NCBI RefSeq assembly: GCF_000812945.1
Contig: NZ_JSYM01000005.1
Span: forward strand, 124,001-188,000
Reading direction: 5' to 3'
Source of the DNA: Flavobacterium sp. AED
GTDB taxonomy: Bacteria; Bacteroidota; Bacteroidia; Flavobacteriales; Flavobacteriaceae
Length of the DNA stretch: 64,000 nt
In this document: positions 53,942 through 61,741 of the stretch, one piece after another
Layout: each line of letters opens with the position of its first letter
How positions within the stretch are numbered: position 1 is the first letter of the stretch
Translations under genes and position numbers: made by a program
Notes under the pieces: generated by a model
Databases searched by the model: none
Seen by the model: the letters and a program-made list of their open reading frames with translations, nothing else
Told to the model about the DNA's origin: nothing

Positions 53942-54078
53942 TCCAAAGCGCGGGTTGTTACATAATATCTATAGCCAATAATTGCCATTTGCCATTTTTT
54001 GGCTTTCACCAAATCCAATCGCTGTTTGGTGAAACTTGGAAGAATGACTTTGTTAATTTGGGCTAAGATTTTAAACAT
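53938..54078 (-). CDS. 46-residue basic protein, conserved-looking small ORF
   Basis: The minus strand encodes MFKILAQINKVILPSFTKQ, continuing RLDLVKAKKWQMAIIGYRYY and VTTRALD. It is basic, with an amphipathic start and a WQMAIIGYRYYV core. From memory, near-identical short proteins occur in other Flavobacterium genomes, often mislabelled. It ends three bases inside the convergent apt gene and starts 23 bases before the hairpin terminator of the M56 protease gene. Function unknown. Confidence 0.65.
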   Translation of the reverse strand: MFKILAQINKVILPSFTKQRLDLVKAKKWQMAIIGYRYYVTTRALD

Positions 54079-54100
54079 AGGTAATTTTTTTCAAAGATAT

Positions 54101-54136
54101 AAAAAAGACGGTCTTCATCAAGACCGTCTTTTCTTT
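54101..54136 (-). terminator. Terminator of the blaI-blaR1-like operon
   Basis: A 13-bp stem AAAAGACGGTCTT / AAGACCGTCTTTT with a CATC loop and T-run on both strands, 15 bases after the stop codon of the M56 gene. Confidence 0.9.
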
Positions 54137-54150
54137 GATTAGTTGTAGAA

Positions 54151-56004
54151 TTATTTATTTTCTTTATCCAAATTGGACTGATATTCTTCCATTTGTTTAT
54201 CAAAAATTTTCATTTTTTCATCAAAAGCTTCCATTTCTTTATTGAACGGTTCCATTTGTTTATCAAATTCAGCCATTTGTTTGTCAAAAGCTTCCATTTG
54301 AGGCTCTAGTTTTTTCATTTTAGCGTCATAGTCTTCCATTTTCTTTTCAAACTCTTTCCATGCTTTTTTATCTCCATTTACAGGATCTCCTTTTGGAACT
54401 TTGGGTGCTTTTGGGAATGCAGGAGCGACAGGAGCTTTAAATTTCATAACTGGAGGAGTAGGTGGCACTGGAGGAACTGGCATATTCTTGTCCTGAATAT
54501 ACGTTCTGTTTTTGGTTATAATATGGATTGTTTTTTCTTTTTTATTGACATCCATTTTGTCAATTGTATTTTGGTCTAATTGTAACAATTCATTTTTATC
54601 TGCTTTTTCGCCATTGATATAAATGTCATTTTCAGTAATTGTTTTGTGGAATTTTTTTGTAACTATTCTGATTTCTTGTTGGTTATTTTTTTTATTTACG
54701 TCCATGCGTTCAATTTCATCAGGATCTAATTTATCCATATCATTTTGACTTACTTTTTCTCCATTAATGAAAATTTCTTTGTCAATAGAAAGTACTTTAT
54801 CTGGTGATGCCGTTATTTTATCATTTTTAATTTTCGCATCAATTTCAGCATCAGTGATATCAATTTTTCCTGATCCATCATGCTTGATGTAAATATCTTT
54901 GATTGCATTCGAGCTATGTTGTTTGTAAGTACCATTACCGTATAAATTTCCATTGTAATTGACTGTTATTCCTGTGATTTCATTACTTGAATTACGTTCT
55001 ATTTCAGAGAACACTAAATTGCAATTAAATTCTTTTTTGAAAAATTCAGCTTTCTTTTTTAATTCTTCATCTGAAAAATTCTTGTTAATAGTAGTAACTA
55101 CATCCAGTACACTTTTTGACGCATTCTGATTCGTTTTTTCCTGCGCAATAGTTTTAATTTGGAAGGAGAGTACAAATGCCGCTAATAATGGAAGTACTAA
55201 AGCATACTTCCAGGAATTCCATTTTTTTGATTGATTTTTGTTTAACATAACGATTCGTTTTTTGATTAATGATTGATAAAAATGATTGGTGATGGCAACA
55301 CAATTCTCATGTGTTGTTATTTTTAAAAGCGTGATTTGATAGGCTTTTTTGTCGAATATTTTCTTTGTGGCTTCGTTGTCTGCAATGAATTCAAGGTTTT
55401 GTAAAATTGCTTTTTTGTATAGCCAAATGAACGGATTGAACCAAAATACAATACAAAACAATCTCGAAATCAACACATCAATGGTATGATTTTGTTCGCT
55501 GTGTACTTTTTCATGTTCTAAAATATTTTCTAATTCGGAAGCGGTGTATAAAGCGGAATTATAAACGATGGTATTGAAATAAGAAAATGGAGCTACATTT
55601 TCTTTAGTATCTATAAATTTAAAATCGGCTTGTTGTTGAATGGATTTCCCTTTTAGAACAGCATTCAAACTATAAAAATCAAAGGCAAATTTGGCCAATA
55701 AAAGCAGTATTCCTATTCCGTAAGCAAGAGCTGTAAGCATTGGTAAATAATCTTCGAATGTTTTTTCTTCCGTATAATTCTTCATAGGAACATTTGACCA
55801 ATTTATAGGGGTCGTAGTTGGTTCTACCCAGATTATTTTTGTGATAAAAACAAATGGTAAAAGAACGGAAGTAATTAATCCAGCCAATAAAAACCAACGA
55901 TTGCTTGTGAAAAAGGTTTCTTTTCGCAGCATTAAAAAATAAGCTAAATAAAATAGGACGATTAGTCCACTGGATTTGATGAGATAAATAAACAGTGCTT
56001 CCAT
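54151..56004 (-). CDS. M56 (BlaR1-like) membrane metalloprotease with unusual C-terminal extension
   Basis: A 617-residue sensor protease. The N-terminal part has transmembrane helices (about 2-22, 36-58, 88-110) and the cytoplasmic zinc site HEKVH at 164-168 (LENILEHEKVHSEQNHTID), followed by FWFNPFIWLYKKA and a further membrane helix near 270-290. No penicillin-binding sensor follows. Instead two similar segments (about 410-455 and 460-500) share INGEKxxxNxxxxLDxxxIxxMDVNKK, resembling TonB-receptor plug sequence; then comes a Pro-rich stretch, and finally a repeating FDKQM/FDxxM coiled region. Encoded after blaI, whose repressor it would cleave. Confidence 0.85.
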   Translation of the reverse strand: MEALFIYLIKSSGLIVLFYLAYFLMLRKETFFTSNRWFLLAGLITSVLLPFVFITKIIWVEPTTTPINWSNVPMKNYTEEKTFEDYLPMLTALAYGIGILLLLAKFAFDFYSLNAVLKGKSIQQQADFKFIDTKENVAPFSYFNTIVYNSALYTASELENILEHEKVHSEQNHTIDVLISRLFCIVFWFNPFIWLYKKAILQNLEFIADNEATKKIFDKKAYQITLLKITTHENCVAITNHFYQSLIKKRIVMLNKNQSKKWNSWKYALVLPLLAAFVLSFQIKTIAQEKTNQNASKSVLDVVTTINKNFSDEELKKKAEFFKKEFNCNLVFSEIERNSSNEITGITVNYNGNLYGNGTYKQHSSNAIKDIYIKHDGSGKIDITDAEIDAKIKNDKITASPDKVLSIDKEIFINGEKVSQNDMDKLDPDEIERMDVNKKNNQQEIRIVTKKFHKTITENDIYINGEKADKNELLQLDQNTIDKMDVNKKEKTIHIITKNRTYIQDKNMPVPPVPPTPPVMKFKAPVAPAFPKAPKVPKGDPVNGDKKAWKEFEKKMEDYDAKMKKLEPQMEAFDKQMAEFDKQMEPFNKEMEAFDEKMKIFDKQMEEYQSNLDKENK

Positions 56005-56074
56005 ACGCTATATATTATATTTTATTCTAGTTTTTACTTTTTTCTGCGGTTATAAAACTGCTCTTTATAAAGAA

Positions 56075-56443
56075 TTATTTTTCTTCTTTTTGATTTTCAA
56101 TCATGGTCAGAATCTCTCGTAATTCGGCTGCAGAAATTTTCTCTTCTTTAGCAAAAAAGGAAACCATGTTTTTATACGAACTATTAAAGTAATTGTCGAT
56201 TGCCGTATTCATGAAACGTTTTCTGTATTCTTCTAAACTAACGATAGGGTAGTATTGATGGGTGTTCCCAAAGGCATTGTGAGAAACAAACCCTTTTTCT
56301 TCCAGATTGCGCACAATGGTAGAGAGCGTGTTGTAATGAGGCTGTTCTTCAGTAATTTCGGCCATGACTTCTTTTACAAAAGCTTTTTTGAGCTTCCATA
56401 AAATGTGCATGATTTCTTCTTCTTTATTGGTTAACTTTTGCAT
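56075..56443 (-). CDS. blaI: BlaI/MecI/CopY family transcriptional repressor
   Basis: A 122-residue winged-helix repressor. It begins MQKLTNKEEEIMHILWKLKKA with the family HTH and has YNTLSTIVRNLEEKGFVSHNAFGNTHQYYP (recognition helix and wing), followed by the C-terminal dimerisation helices (VSFFAKEEKISAAELREILTMIE). BlaI repressors are inactivated by proteolysis by the partner M56 protease, encoded next. Three tandem AACTA-N6-TAGTT dyads lie just upstream, around its own promoter, consistent with autorepression. Confidence 0.93.
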   Translation of the reverse strand: MQKLTNKEEEIMHILWKLKKAFVKEVMAEITEEQPHYNTLSTIVRNLEEKGFVSHNAFGNTHQYYPIVSLEEYRKRFMNTAIDNYFNSSYKNMVSFFAKEEKISAAELREILTMIENQKEEK

Positions 56444-56460
56444 GATTTTTTTATTTGAAT

Positions 56461-56525
56461 CAAATGTAAAACTATATTTTTAGTTACACAACTATAAATA
56501 TAGTTATTTAACTAATTTTTTAGTT
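56461..56525 (-). promoter_or_regulatory. blaI promoter with three tandem operator dyads
   Basis: The -7 box on the minus strand is TACATTTG (56468-56461). Just upstream of it lie three AACTA-N6-TAGTT palindromes at 56470-56485, 56490-56505 and 56510-56525, each 16 bp, with 4-bp spacers, so they repeat every 20 bp. They cover the spacer and the -33 region. Binding by BlaI is inferred from position and symmetry. Confidence 0.75.
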
Positions 56526-56741
56526 TTTAATTTATTTTGACTTGTTTATCAAGTTCTTTTGGAAAGATAAAATTACTGATTTTCAGGGAGATTGTTTTGA
56601 AAATGAGTTTGCGTGAGGGATAGGAGCAAGCTACCAAAGTAGCGCGTATAGCCCGACCGCCTTGATAAAAGGGGCAGTTTAACCATCTAGTTAGTTTGCC
56701 CCTTTTATCAAGGCGGTCACGCCCAAAGTATTAAAATAGGA
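56526..56741. other. Intergenic region with 22-bp perfect inverted repeat
   Basis: Arms at 56655-56676 and 56697-56718 are perfect 22-bp inverses around a 20-nt loop (stem contains GATAAAAGGGGCA / TGCCCCTTTTATC), probably ending the MFS gene transcript. Beside it, GCGTGAGGGATAGGAGC and TATAGCCCGACCGCC resemble a repeat family that I remember from flavobacterial spacers. Confidence 0.75.
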
Positions 56742-57959
56742 TTATTTTTGTTCTATTTGAACGAGTTTTTGCAGCCAAATACAACCTAACACGGAAAGAA
56801 CTCCTAAGCTGCCCATAAAAAACCAGTTGGTTTGGTAACCAAAATGCCCGATGAGTTCCAGTCCAGTTTTGGAACTCGCAATGTGAGCTAAACTAAAACT
56901 CATGGTAAACAACGCCATATACCGTCCTTCATGCCCTTTTGGAGCTCTGCTTAAAGCAAAAGAATTGGAGAAAGGAAAGATGAACATTTCCCCAAAAGTG
57001 ATTATAATTATGCTGATTACTAATATTCCCGCCCAAGTGTTTATCAAAAGGAGATAAAAACTAATGGACATGAGTACGCAACCCCAAAGGATAATTTTGA
57101 GTTTTTTAATACCTTTTCTTTGGCTGAAACTGACTATAGGCATTTCCAGAAAGAAAATTAATAATCCATTCAAGGATAATAAAAGTCCGCTTTGAAATTC
57201 TGTAAGTCCAAATTTCTCATTGTGATACAAGGGTAAAGTGGTAAAAAGTTGAAAGAATAGCATGGCTGTGGCAAAACATACAAAGAGAAATATCCAGAAT
57301 ATTTTGTCTTTAAAAACGGAAGCAGGTATTTCGGTCTCATCATTAATGGTGTTTAAATCAGCAGGTTTTTTACGTTCTTTTACCAATAATGCAAAAATCA
57401 AAATAGAAACGATACAAGAGCTTCCATCTACCCAAAAAAGGCCACTATATCCCAAATTCATGATGATTAAGCCTCCCAAAGCAGGTCCGGCAGTAAAACC
57501 TAAGTTAACTGCTAGTCGTACTAAAGTCAATGCTCTGGTGCGATTTTCAGGTTTAGCATACGTTCCTAGGGAAACGAACATGGCGGGACGAAACATATCG
57601 GCCACGGTCATGATGACAAACATTCCAATGCACAATCCCCAAAAGGTACGGATGTATTGCACTAAGAATAATAGGATTCCACTGGTAAATAAACTGAAAA
57701 TCATGATTTTATAAAACCCAATTTTATCAGATAATTTGCCACCCAGCCAGGAGCCCAACATGGATCCGAAACCAAAAGCGACCATAATCCATCCTACTTG
57801 AGCGTAGGAAAATTGTAAATCTTCTTTCAAATATTTAGATAGAAAAGGCAAAACCATCGTGCCAGCGCGATTGATAAAAGTAATCAAGGTAAGAATCCAT
57901 ACTTCTCTTGTGAATCCTTTAAAATTGTTAATGTAGCGTTGAAAAGCGGTTTGGAGCAT
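56742..57959 (-). CDS. MFS transporter
   Basis: A 405-residue major facilitator with about 12 transmembrane helices. The loop 2-3 motif GSWLGGKLSDKIGFYKIMI is the MFS A motif, and residues 130-150 contain MFVSLGTYAKPENRTRALTLVRLAVNLGFTAGPALGG. The second half starts after a cytoplasmic loop rich in charged residues (ALLVKERKKPADLN). The protein resembles drug/proton antiporters of the MdtH/YdeE class; no substrate can be given. Monocistronic, followed by a large hairpin. Confidence 0.88.
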   Translation of the reverse strand: MLQTAFQRYINNFKGFTREVWILTLITFINRAGTMVLPFLSKYLKEDLQFSYAQVGWIMVAFGFGSMLGSWLGGKLSDKIGFYKIMIFSLFTSGILLFLVQYIRTFWGLCIGMFVIMTVADMFRPAMFVSLGTYAKPENRTRALTLVRLAVNLGFTAGPALGGLIIMNLGYSGLFWVDGSSCIVSILIFALLVKERKKPADLNTINDETEIPASVFKDKIFWIFLFVCFATAMLFFQLFTTLPLYHNEKFGLTEFQSGLLLSLNGLLIFFLEMPIVSFSQRKGIKKLKIILWGCVLMSISFYLLLINTWAGILVISIIIITFGEMFIFPFSNSFALSRAPKGHEGRYMALFTMSFSLAHIASSKTGLELIGHFGYQTNWFFMGSLGVLSVLGCIWLQKLVQIEQK

Positions 57960-58008
57960 ATATAAAGTTCTAATTTTGTAAAGGTAGAAAACTTTGTAGC
58001 GATGCGTC

Positions 58009-58040
58009 TTTGTAGCATTGTAACTTTTAAACTATTTTTG
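58009..58040 (+). promoter_or_regulatory. Promoter of the DUF1684 gene
   Basis: TTTG at 58009-58012, 20 nt, TATTTTTG at 58033-58040; the ATG at 58056 follows 15 bases later. Confidence 0.7.
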
Positions 58041-58055
58041 CTTAAAATTATAAAA

Positions 58056-58658
58056 ATGAGAACACTATTCGCTTTGTTTTTTTTAGTGCAGTTCAATTTT
58101 GGCTTTAGCCAAGAGCAATTCGATGTTTCGGCTGTTGCCAAATTTCAAAAGGATTTAAATACAGAATATGCAGATGTGAAAACGAGTCCTTTGACAACCG
58201 AAGATTTGGCTGTATTTAAAGCGTTGGATTTTTATCCAGTGAATGAACATTTTTTTGTGATTGCTAAATTTATAAGAACAAAAAAAGAAAAACCATTTGA
58301 GATGAAAACCTCGACGGACAGAAAACCTTTGTATGTGAAATACGGAGAAGTTTTTTTTACGCTTGATGGAAAAGAATTAAAATTGAATGTGTACAGGAAT
58401 ATTGAACTTTCGAAAAAAGCTTCCTATAAAGACTATTTATTTTTACCTTTTTCTGATTTGACTTCGGGGAATGAAAGTTATATTGGAGGGAAATATATCG
58501 ATTTGAGAATCCCAAAAGGGGATACAATTGCGATAGATTTTAATACTTCGTATAATCCGTATTGTGCTTATAGTCATAAATATTCCTGTCCAAAAGTGCC
58601 TTTGGAAAACGATTTGAATATCGAAATAAAAGCCGGAGTTAAAAAATTTCACGACTAA
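58056..58658 (+). CDS. DUF1684 domain protein, exported
   Basis: A 200-residue protein with signal peptide MRTLFALFFLVQFNFGFSQE and a DUF1684 domain (about 30-200), whose C-terminal signature is visible in DFNTSYNPYCAYSHKYSCPKVPLENDL; the Asn-Pro-x-Cys-Ala-Tyr segment is the family hallmark. The role of this domain is unknown. The stop codon overlaps the TatD start by one base (TAATG), so the two are coupled. Earlier in-frame starts (58002) precede the promoter box and were rejected. Confidence 0.85.
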   Translation: MRTLFALFFLVQFNFGFSQEQFDVSAVAKFQKDLNTEYADVKTSPLTTEDLAVFKALDFYPVNEHFFVIAKFIRTKKEKPFEMKTSTDRKPLYVKYGEVFFTLDGKELKLNVYRNIELSKKASYKDYLFLPFSDLTSGNESYIGGKYIDLRIPKGDTIAIDFNTSYNPYCAYSHKYSCPKVPLENDLNIEIKAGVKKFHD

Positions 58659-59314
58659 TGAAGTTCTTTAATTTACATACGCATAAATTCACAAATCAGC
58701 CTGATGTGTTGGAGTTAGTGAATCAATACCCATGGGAATTTGATGCAACAATTCCATTTTATTCTATTGGAATTCATCCTTGGTTTATTGTTGAAGAACG
58801 ATTGGAATCTGATTTTGCGATAATCGAGCGCCAATTACAAGAACCGGGTTGCCTTGCAATGGGGGAATGCGGACTGGACAAACGTATTGAAGTTCCAATG
58901 GAATTACAGCAGTCGGTTTTCGAAAAGCAATTGCTTTTGGCACAGAAATATCAGAAACCAGTTGTGATTCATTGTGTTGCTGCTTTTCAGGAATTGATTG
59001 AGATTACAAAAAAATTGAATATTACGGTTCCAATACTAATTCACGGGTTTTCCAAAAGTGAACAGTTAGCGAAACAGTTATTGGAAAACGGATTTTATAT
59101 TTCGTTTGGGAAATATTTATTGTTAAACCCCGAGCTGGAAACCGTTTTTAAAAGCATGCCGAATGATCGATTTTTCTTGGAAACGGATACTGCAGAAGAA
59201 AGTTTGGCTACCGTTTATGCATTGGCAGCAAAATACAAAGGAGTTTCAGTAGAAGAAATTCAAAAACAGGTGAATAGTAATTTTGATACTATTTTTAAAC
59301 AAATAAACAGATAA
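58658..59314 (+). CDS. TatD family metal-dependent hydrolase
   Basis: A 218-residue TIM-barrel hydrolase of the TatD DNase family, shorter than the usual 255-265 residues. The metal ligands are visible: HTHKF (H7, H9), GECGLDKR (Glu), VVIHCVAA (His), LIHGFSKS (His), FLETDTAEE (Asp). Related enzymes have 3'-5' exonuclease activity on single-stranded DNA and RNA, but the short form may differ. It is coupled to the DUF1684 gene and precedes tcdA. Confidence 0.87.
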   Translation: MKFFNLHTHKFTNQPDVLELVNQYPWEFDATIPFYSIGIHPWFIVEERLESDFAIIERQLQEPGCLAMGECGLDKRIEVPMELQQSVFEKQLLLAQKYQKPVVIHCVAAFQELIEITKKLNITVPILIHGFSKSEQLAKQLLENGFYISFGKYLLLNPELETVFKSMPNDRFFLETDTAEESLATVYALAAKYKGVSVEEIQKQVNSNFDTIFKQINR

Positions 59315-59339
59315 CCAAATTAACGAATAAACTTTTATT

Positions 59340-60056
59340 ATGGCAGAGTGGACAGAAAGAGCCGAACTTTTATTTAAAAAAGAAGGTTTAAATAAATTGC
59401 AAAATGCAAATGTATTAGTCGTAGGACTTGGTGGTGTAGGATCTTTTGCCGCCGAATTTTTGGCAAGAGCAGGAGTGGGGAAAATGACAATTGTAGATGG
59501 CGATGTAGTTGATATTACCAATATAAACCGACAATTGCCTGCTTTGCATTCTACTGTAGGACAACCCAAAGTTACCGTAGTAGGAGACCGATTGATGGAT
59601 ATTAATCCAGAATTGAAATTGACCCGCGTGCAGGAGTTTCTTTCACCGGAGCGCGCCTTCGAGATTATTTCGGAAGAATTTGATTATGTTTTGGATTGTA
59701 TTGACAGTGTAACTCCAAAACTGAATTTGATTATTGCAGCCAAACGAAAAAGAGTGAAAATCATAAGCAGTATGGGTGCTGGCGGTAAGATGGAAGCTTC
59801 TAAAGTAAAAGTGACCGATATTACAAATACCGTGAATTGTTTCTTCGCAAAAACAATCAGAAGACGATTAAAAGAAGTGAAAATTGATAAATTGAAAGTG
59901 GTCTTTTCTTCTGAAATTCAAGATGAATCCAGTTTAAAAATGACAGATGGTTCTAATTTTAAAAAATCGTTTTACGGAACGAACAGTTATATGCCAGGTT
60001 TATTTGGTTTATATGCTGCAGAAACGGTGATTCGGTATTTACTTAAAAAAGAGTAA
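59340..60056 (+). CDS. tcdA: tRNA threonylcarbamoyladenosine dehydratase
   Basis: ATP-dependent enzyme that cyclises t6A37 in tRNA to ct6A. The 238-residue ThiF/E1-like protein starts with the family N-terminus TERAELLFKKEGLNKLQNANV, then the nucleotide loop VVGLGGVGSFAAEFLARAG, DGDVVDITNINRQLPAL (adenylation site), DYVLDCIDSVTPKLNLI and SSMGAGGKMEASKVKVTDI. It lacks the UBL-transfer domain of true E1 enzymes. It follows the TatD gene by 25 bases that include a small AT-rich repeat. Confidence 0.9.
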   Translation: MAEWTERAELLFKKEGLNKLQNANVLVVGLGGVGSFAAEFLARAGVGKMTIVDGDVVDITNINRQLPALHSTVGQPKVTVVGDRLMDINPELKLTRVQEFLSPERAFEIISEEFDYVLDCIDSVTPKLNLIIAAKRKRVKIISSMGAGGKMEASKVKVTDITNTVNCFFAKTIRRRLKEVKIDKLKVVFSSEIQDESSLKMTDGSNFKKSFYGTNSYMPGLFGLYAAETVIRYLLKKE

Positions 60057-60103
60057 TCAGGTAGCAGATAACAGAAAGCAGATTTCAAAAAACTAAAAAA
60101 AAA

Positions 60104-60778
60104 ATGATACAAACAGTAATTTTCGACATGGATGGTGTAATTGTCGATACAGAACCAGTACACCGTTATGCTTATTTCAAACAATTTGATGAATTGAATA
60201 TTGCTGTCACTGAAGACTTGTATACGTCATTTACAGGAAATTCCACTCGGAATATATTCCAGAAATTGAAGGAAAAATTTAATCTTGAACATGATGTAGA
60301 AGATTTAATTTTGAGAAAAAGATCTATTTTCAATGATGCTTTTGATAGCAAAGAAGATTTAGAATTATTAGAAGGTGTTGAAAATTTAATCAAAGAATTA
60401 CACGAAAACGGAATCCAATTAATTTTAGCTTCCTCAGCTTCAAAAGTTACTATCGAGCGTGTTTTTCGTCGCTTTAAGCTACATGAATATTTCACCCATG
60501 TTGTGAGTGGAGAAGATTTTCCAAAATCAAAACCGCATCCCGCCATTTTTGAGCATGCTGCTAGTTTATCGATTGCTCCAAAAGAAAACTGCATCGTGAT
60601 TGAAGACAGCACTAACGGAATTAAAGCTTCAAAAGCTGCGGGTATTTTTTGTGTTGGTTACAATAGTATTCATTCAAAAGACCAAGATTTATCGGAAGCT
60701 GACGTAGTAATCAATCATTTCAATGAATTAGGTTTTGATGAAGTGAAAAACATTGATTCCAAATTAAGGAATAATTAA
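60104..60778 (+). CDS. HAD phosphatase / beta-phosphoglucomutase-like
   Basis: A 224-residue HAD-superfamily protein. Motif I FDMDGVIVDTEPVH, motif II LILASSASKVTIERV, motif III lysine in VSGEDFPKSKPHPAIFEHA, motif IV CIVIEDSTNGIKASKAAG. Sequence SGEDFPKSKPHPAIF matches the beta-phosphoglucomutase / sugar phosphatase branch; the specific substrate is open. The preceding 47 bases contain AGCAGATAACAGAAAGCAGA, a small direct repeat of AGCAGAT. Confidence 0.85.
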   Translation: MIQTVIFDMDGVIVDTEPVHRYAYFKQFDELNIAVTEDLYTSFTGNSTRNIFQKLKEKFNLEHDVEDLILRKRSIFNDAFDSKEDLELLEGVENLIKELHENGIQLILASSASKVTIERVFRRFKLHEYFTHVVSGEDFPKSKPHPAIFEHAASLSIAPKENCIVIEDSTNGIKASKAAGIFCVGYNSIHSKDQDLSEADVVINHFNELGFDEVKNIDSKLRNN

Positions 60779-60800
60779 CATTTAAGAATACCTGAATTTG

Positions 60801-60808
60801 TAAATTTG
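60801..60808 (+). promoter_or_regulatory. -7 box TAAATTTG of the DUF2911 gene
   Basis: Plus-strand TAAATTTG, 20 bases before the ATG at 60829; the -33 region has TTTAAG at 60781, partial only. Confidence 0.5.
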
Positions 60809-60828
60809 GAAAACATAAAACTAATACT

Positions 60829-61674
60829 ATGAAAAATATTCTAATTGCATTTGCTATCATTATTGCAAATTTTACGATTGAGGCCCAAGTGAAAACGCCT
60901 CAAGCCAGCCCAAGAGCTACAATCAGCCAAACAGTAGGCTTGACAGATGTAGAGATTAATTATTCAAGACCAAGTGCCAGAGGAAGAGCCGTTTTTGGTG
61001 ATTTGGTTCCTTTTGGAAAAGTATGGAGAACTGGAGCAAATGAAAACACAACGATATCATTTAGTGATGATGTGATTATTGATGGTAAAACTTTGAAAAA
61101 AGGAAAATATGCTTTGTATACTAATCCTAAAATTGAAAGTTGGGATATAATTTTTTATAAAACTACTGATAATTGGGGAAATCCAGCAGAATGGAATGAG
61201 GCTAATGTGGTCCTTAAAGCTACTGTTAAACCAGAAACATTATCCAAAAAGGTAGAAACATTCACTTTAGGAATAAGTAATTTAGATAATAATTTTGCTT
61301 TTTTAGAATTGTATTGGGAGAATTCTTATGCTGCTTTAAAATTTGAGGTTCCTACTCAAAAAACGGCAACTGCTAACATAGAAAAAGCATTAGCAGGTCC
61401 AACTGCCGGAGATTATTTTTCTGCAGCACAATTTTTATTTCAATCCAATGGTGATATTACTAAAGCAAGAACTTATGTTGATAAAGCTTTAGATATGAAT
61501 CAAGATAAACCATTCTATTATTACCGTTTGAAATCTTTGATTCAAGCCAAACAAGGGGATAAAAAAGGAGCTATTGAAACGGCTAAAGTTTCACTTGCTG
61601 CTGCTGAAATTGCTAAAAATCAAGACTATGTTAAAATGAATAAAGAAAGCATAGCAGAGTGGAGTAAGAAATAA
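60829..61674 (+). CDS. DUF2911 domain protein, exported
   Basis: A 281-residue protein with signal peptide MKNILIAFAIIIANFTIEAQ. DUF2911 covers about residues 25-175 (ASPRATISQTVGLTDVEINYSRPSARGRAVFGDLVPFGKVWRTGANENTTI region; conserved GxVWRTGANE). The last 90 residues look like a TPR pair (AAQFLFQSNGDITKARTYVDKAL, then KPFYYYRLKSLIQAKQGDKKGAI). Function unknown; such proteins are widespread in Bacteroidota. A strong terminator follows. Confidence 0.85.
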   Translation: MKNILIAFAIIIANFTIEAQVKTPQASPRATISQTVGLTDVEINYSRPSARGRAVFGDLVPFGKVWRTGANENTTISFSDDVIIDGKTLKKGKYALYTNPKIESWDIIFYKTTDNWGNPAEWNEANVVLKATVKPETLSKKVETFTLGISNLDNNFAFLELYWENSYAALKFEVPTQKTATANIEKALAGPTAGDYFSAAQFLFQSNGDITKARTYVDKALDMNQDKPFYYYRLKSLIQAKQGDKKGAIETAKVSLAAAEIAKNQDYVKMNKESIAEWSKK

Positions 61675-61692
61675 ATCTTCGCTTTCTTTAAT

Positions 61693-61735
61693 AAAAAAAA
61701 TCCCGTCTTGATTATTTCCTGACGGGATTTTTTTG
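61693..61735. terminator. Bidirectional terminator DUF2911 / symporter
   Basis: A 12-bp stem AAAAATCCCGTC / GACGGGATTTTT with a 13-nt loop, flanked by A and T runs, between two convergent genes. Confidence 0.9.
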
Positions 61736-61741
61736 TGTTCG

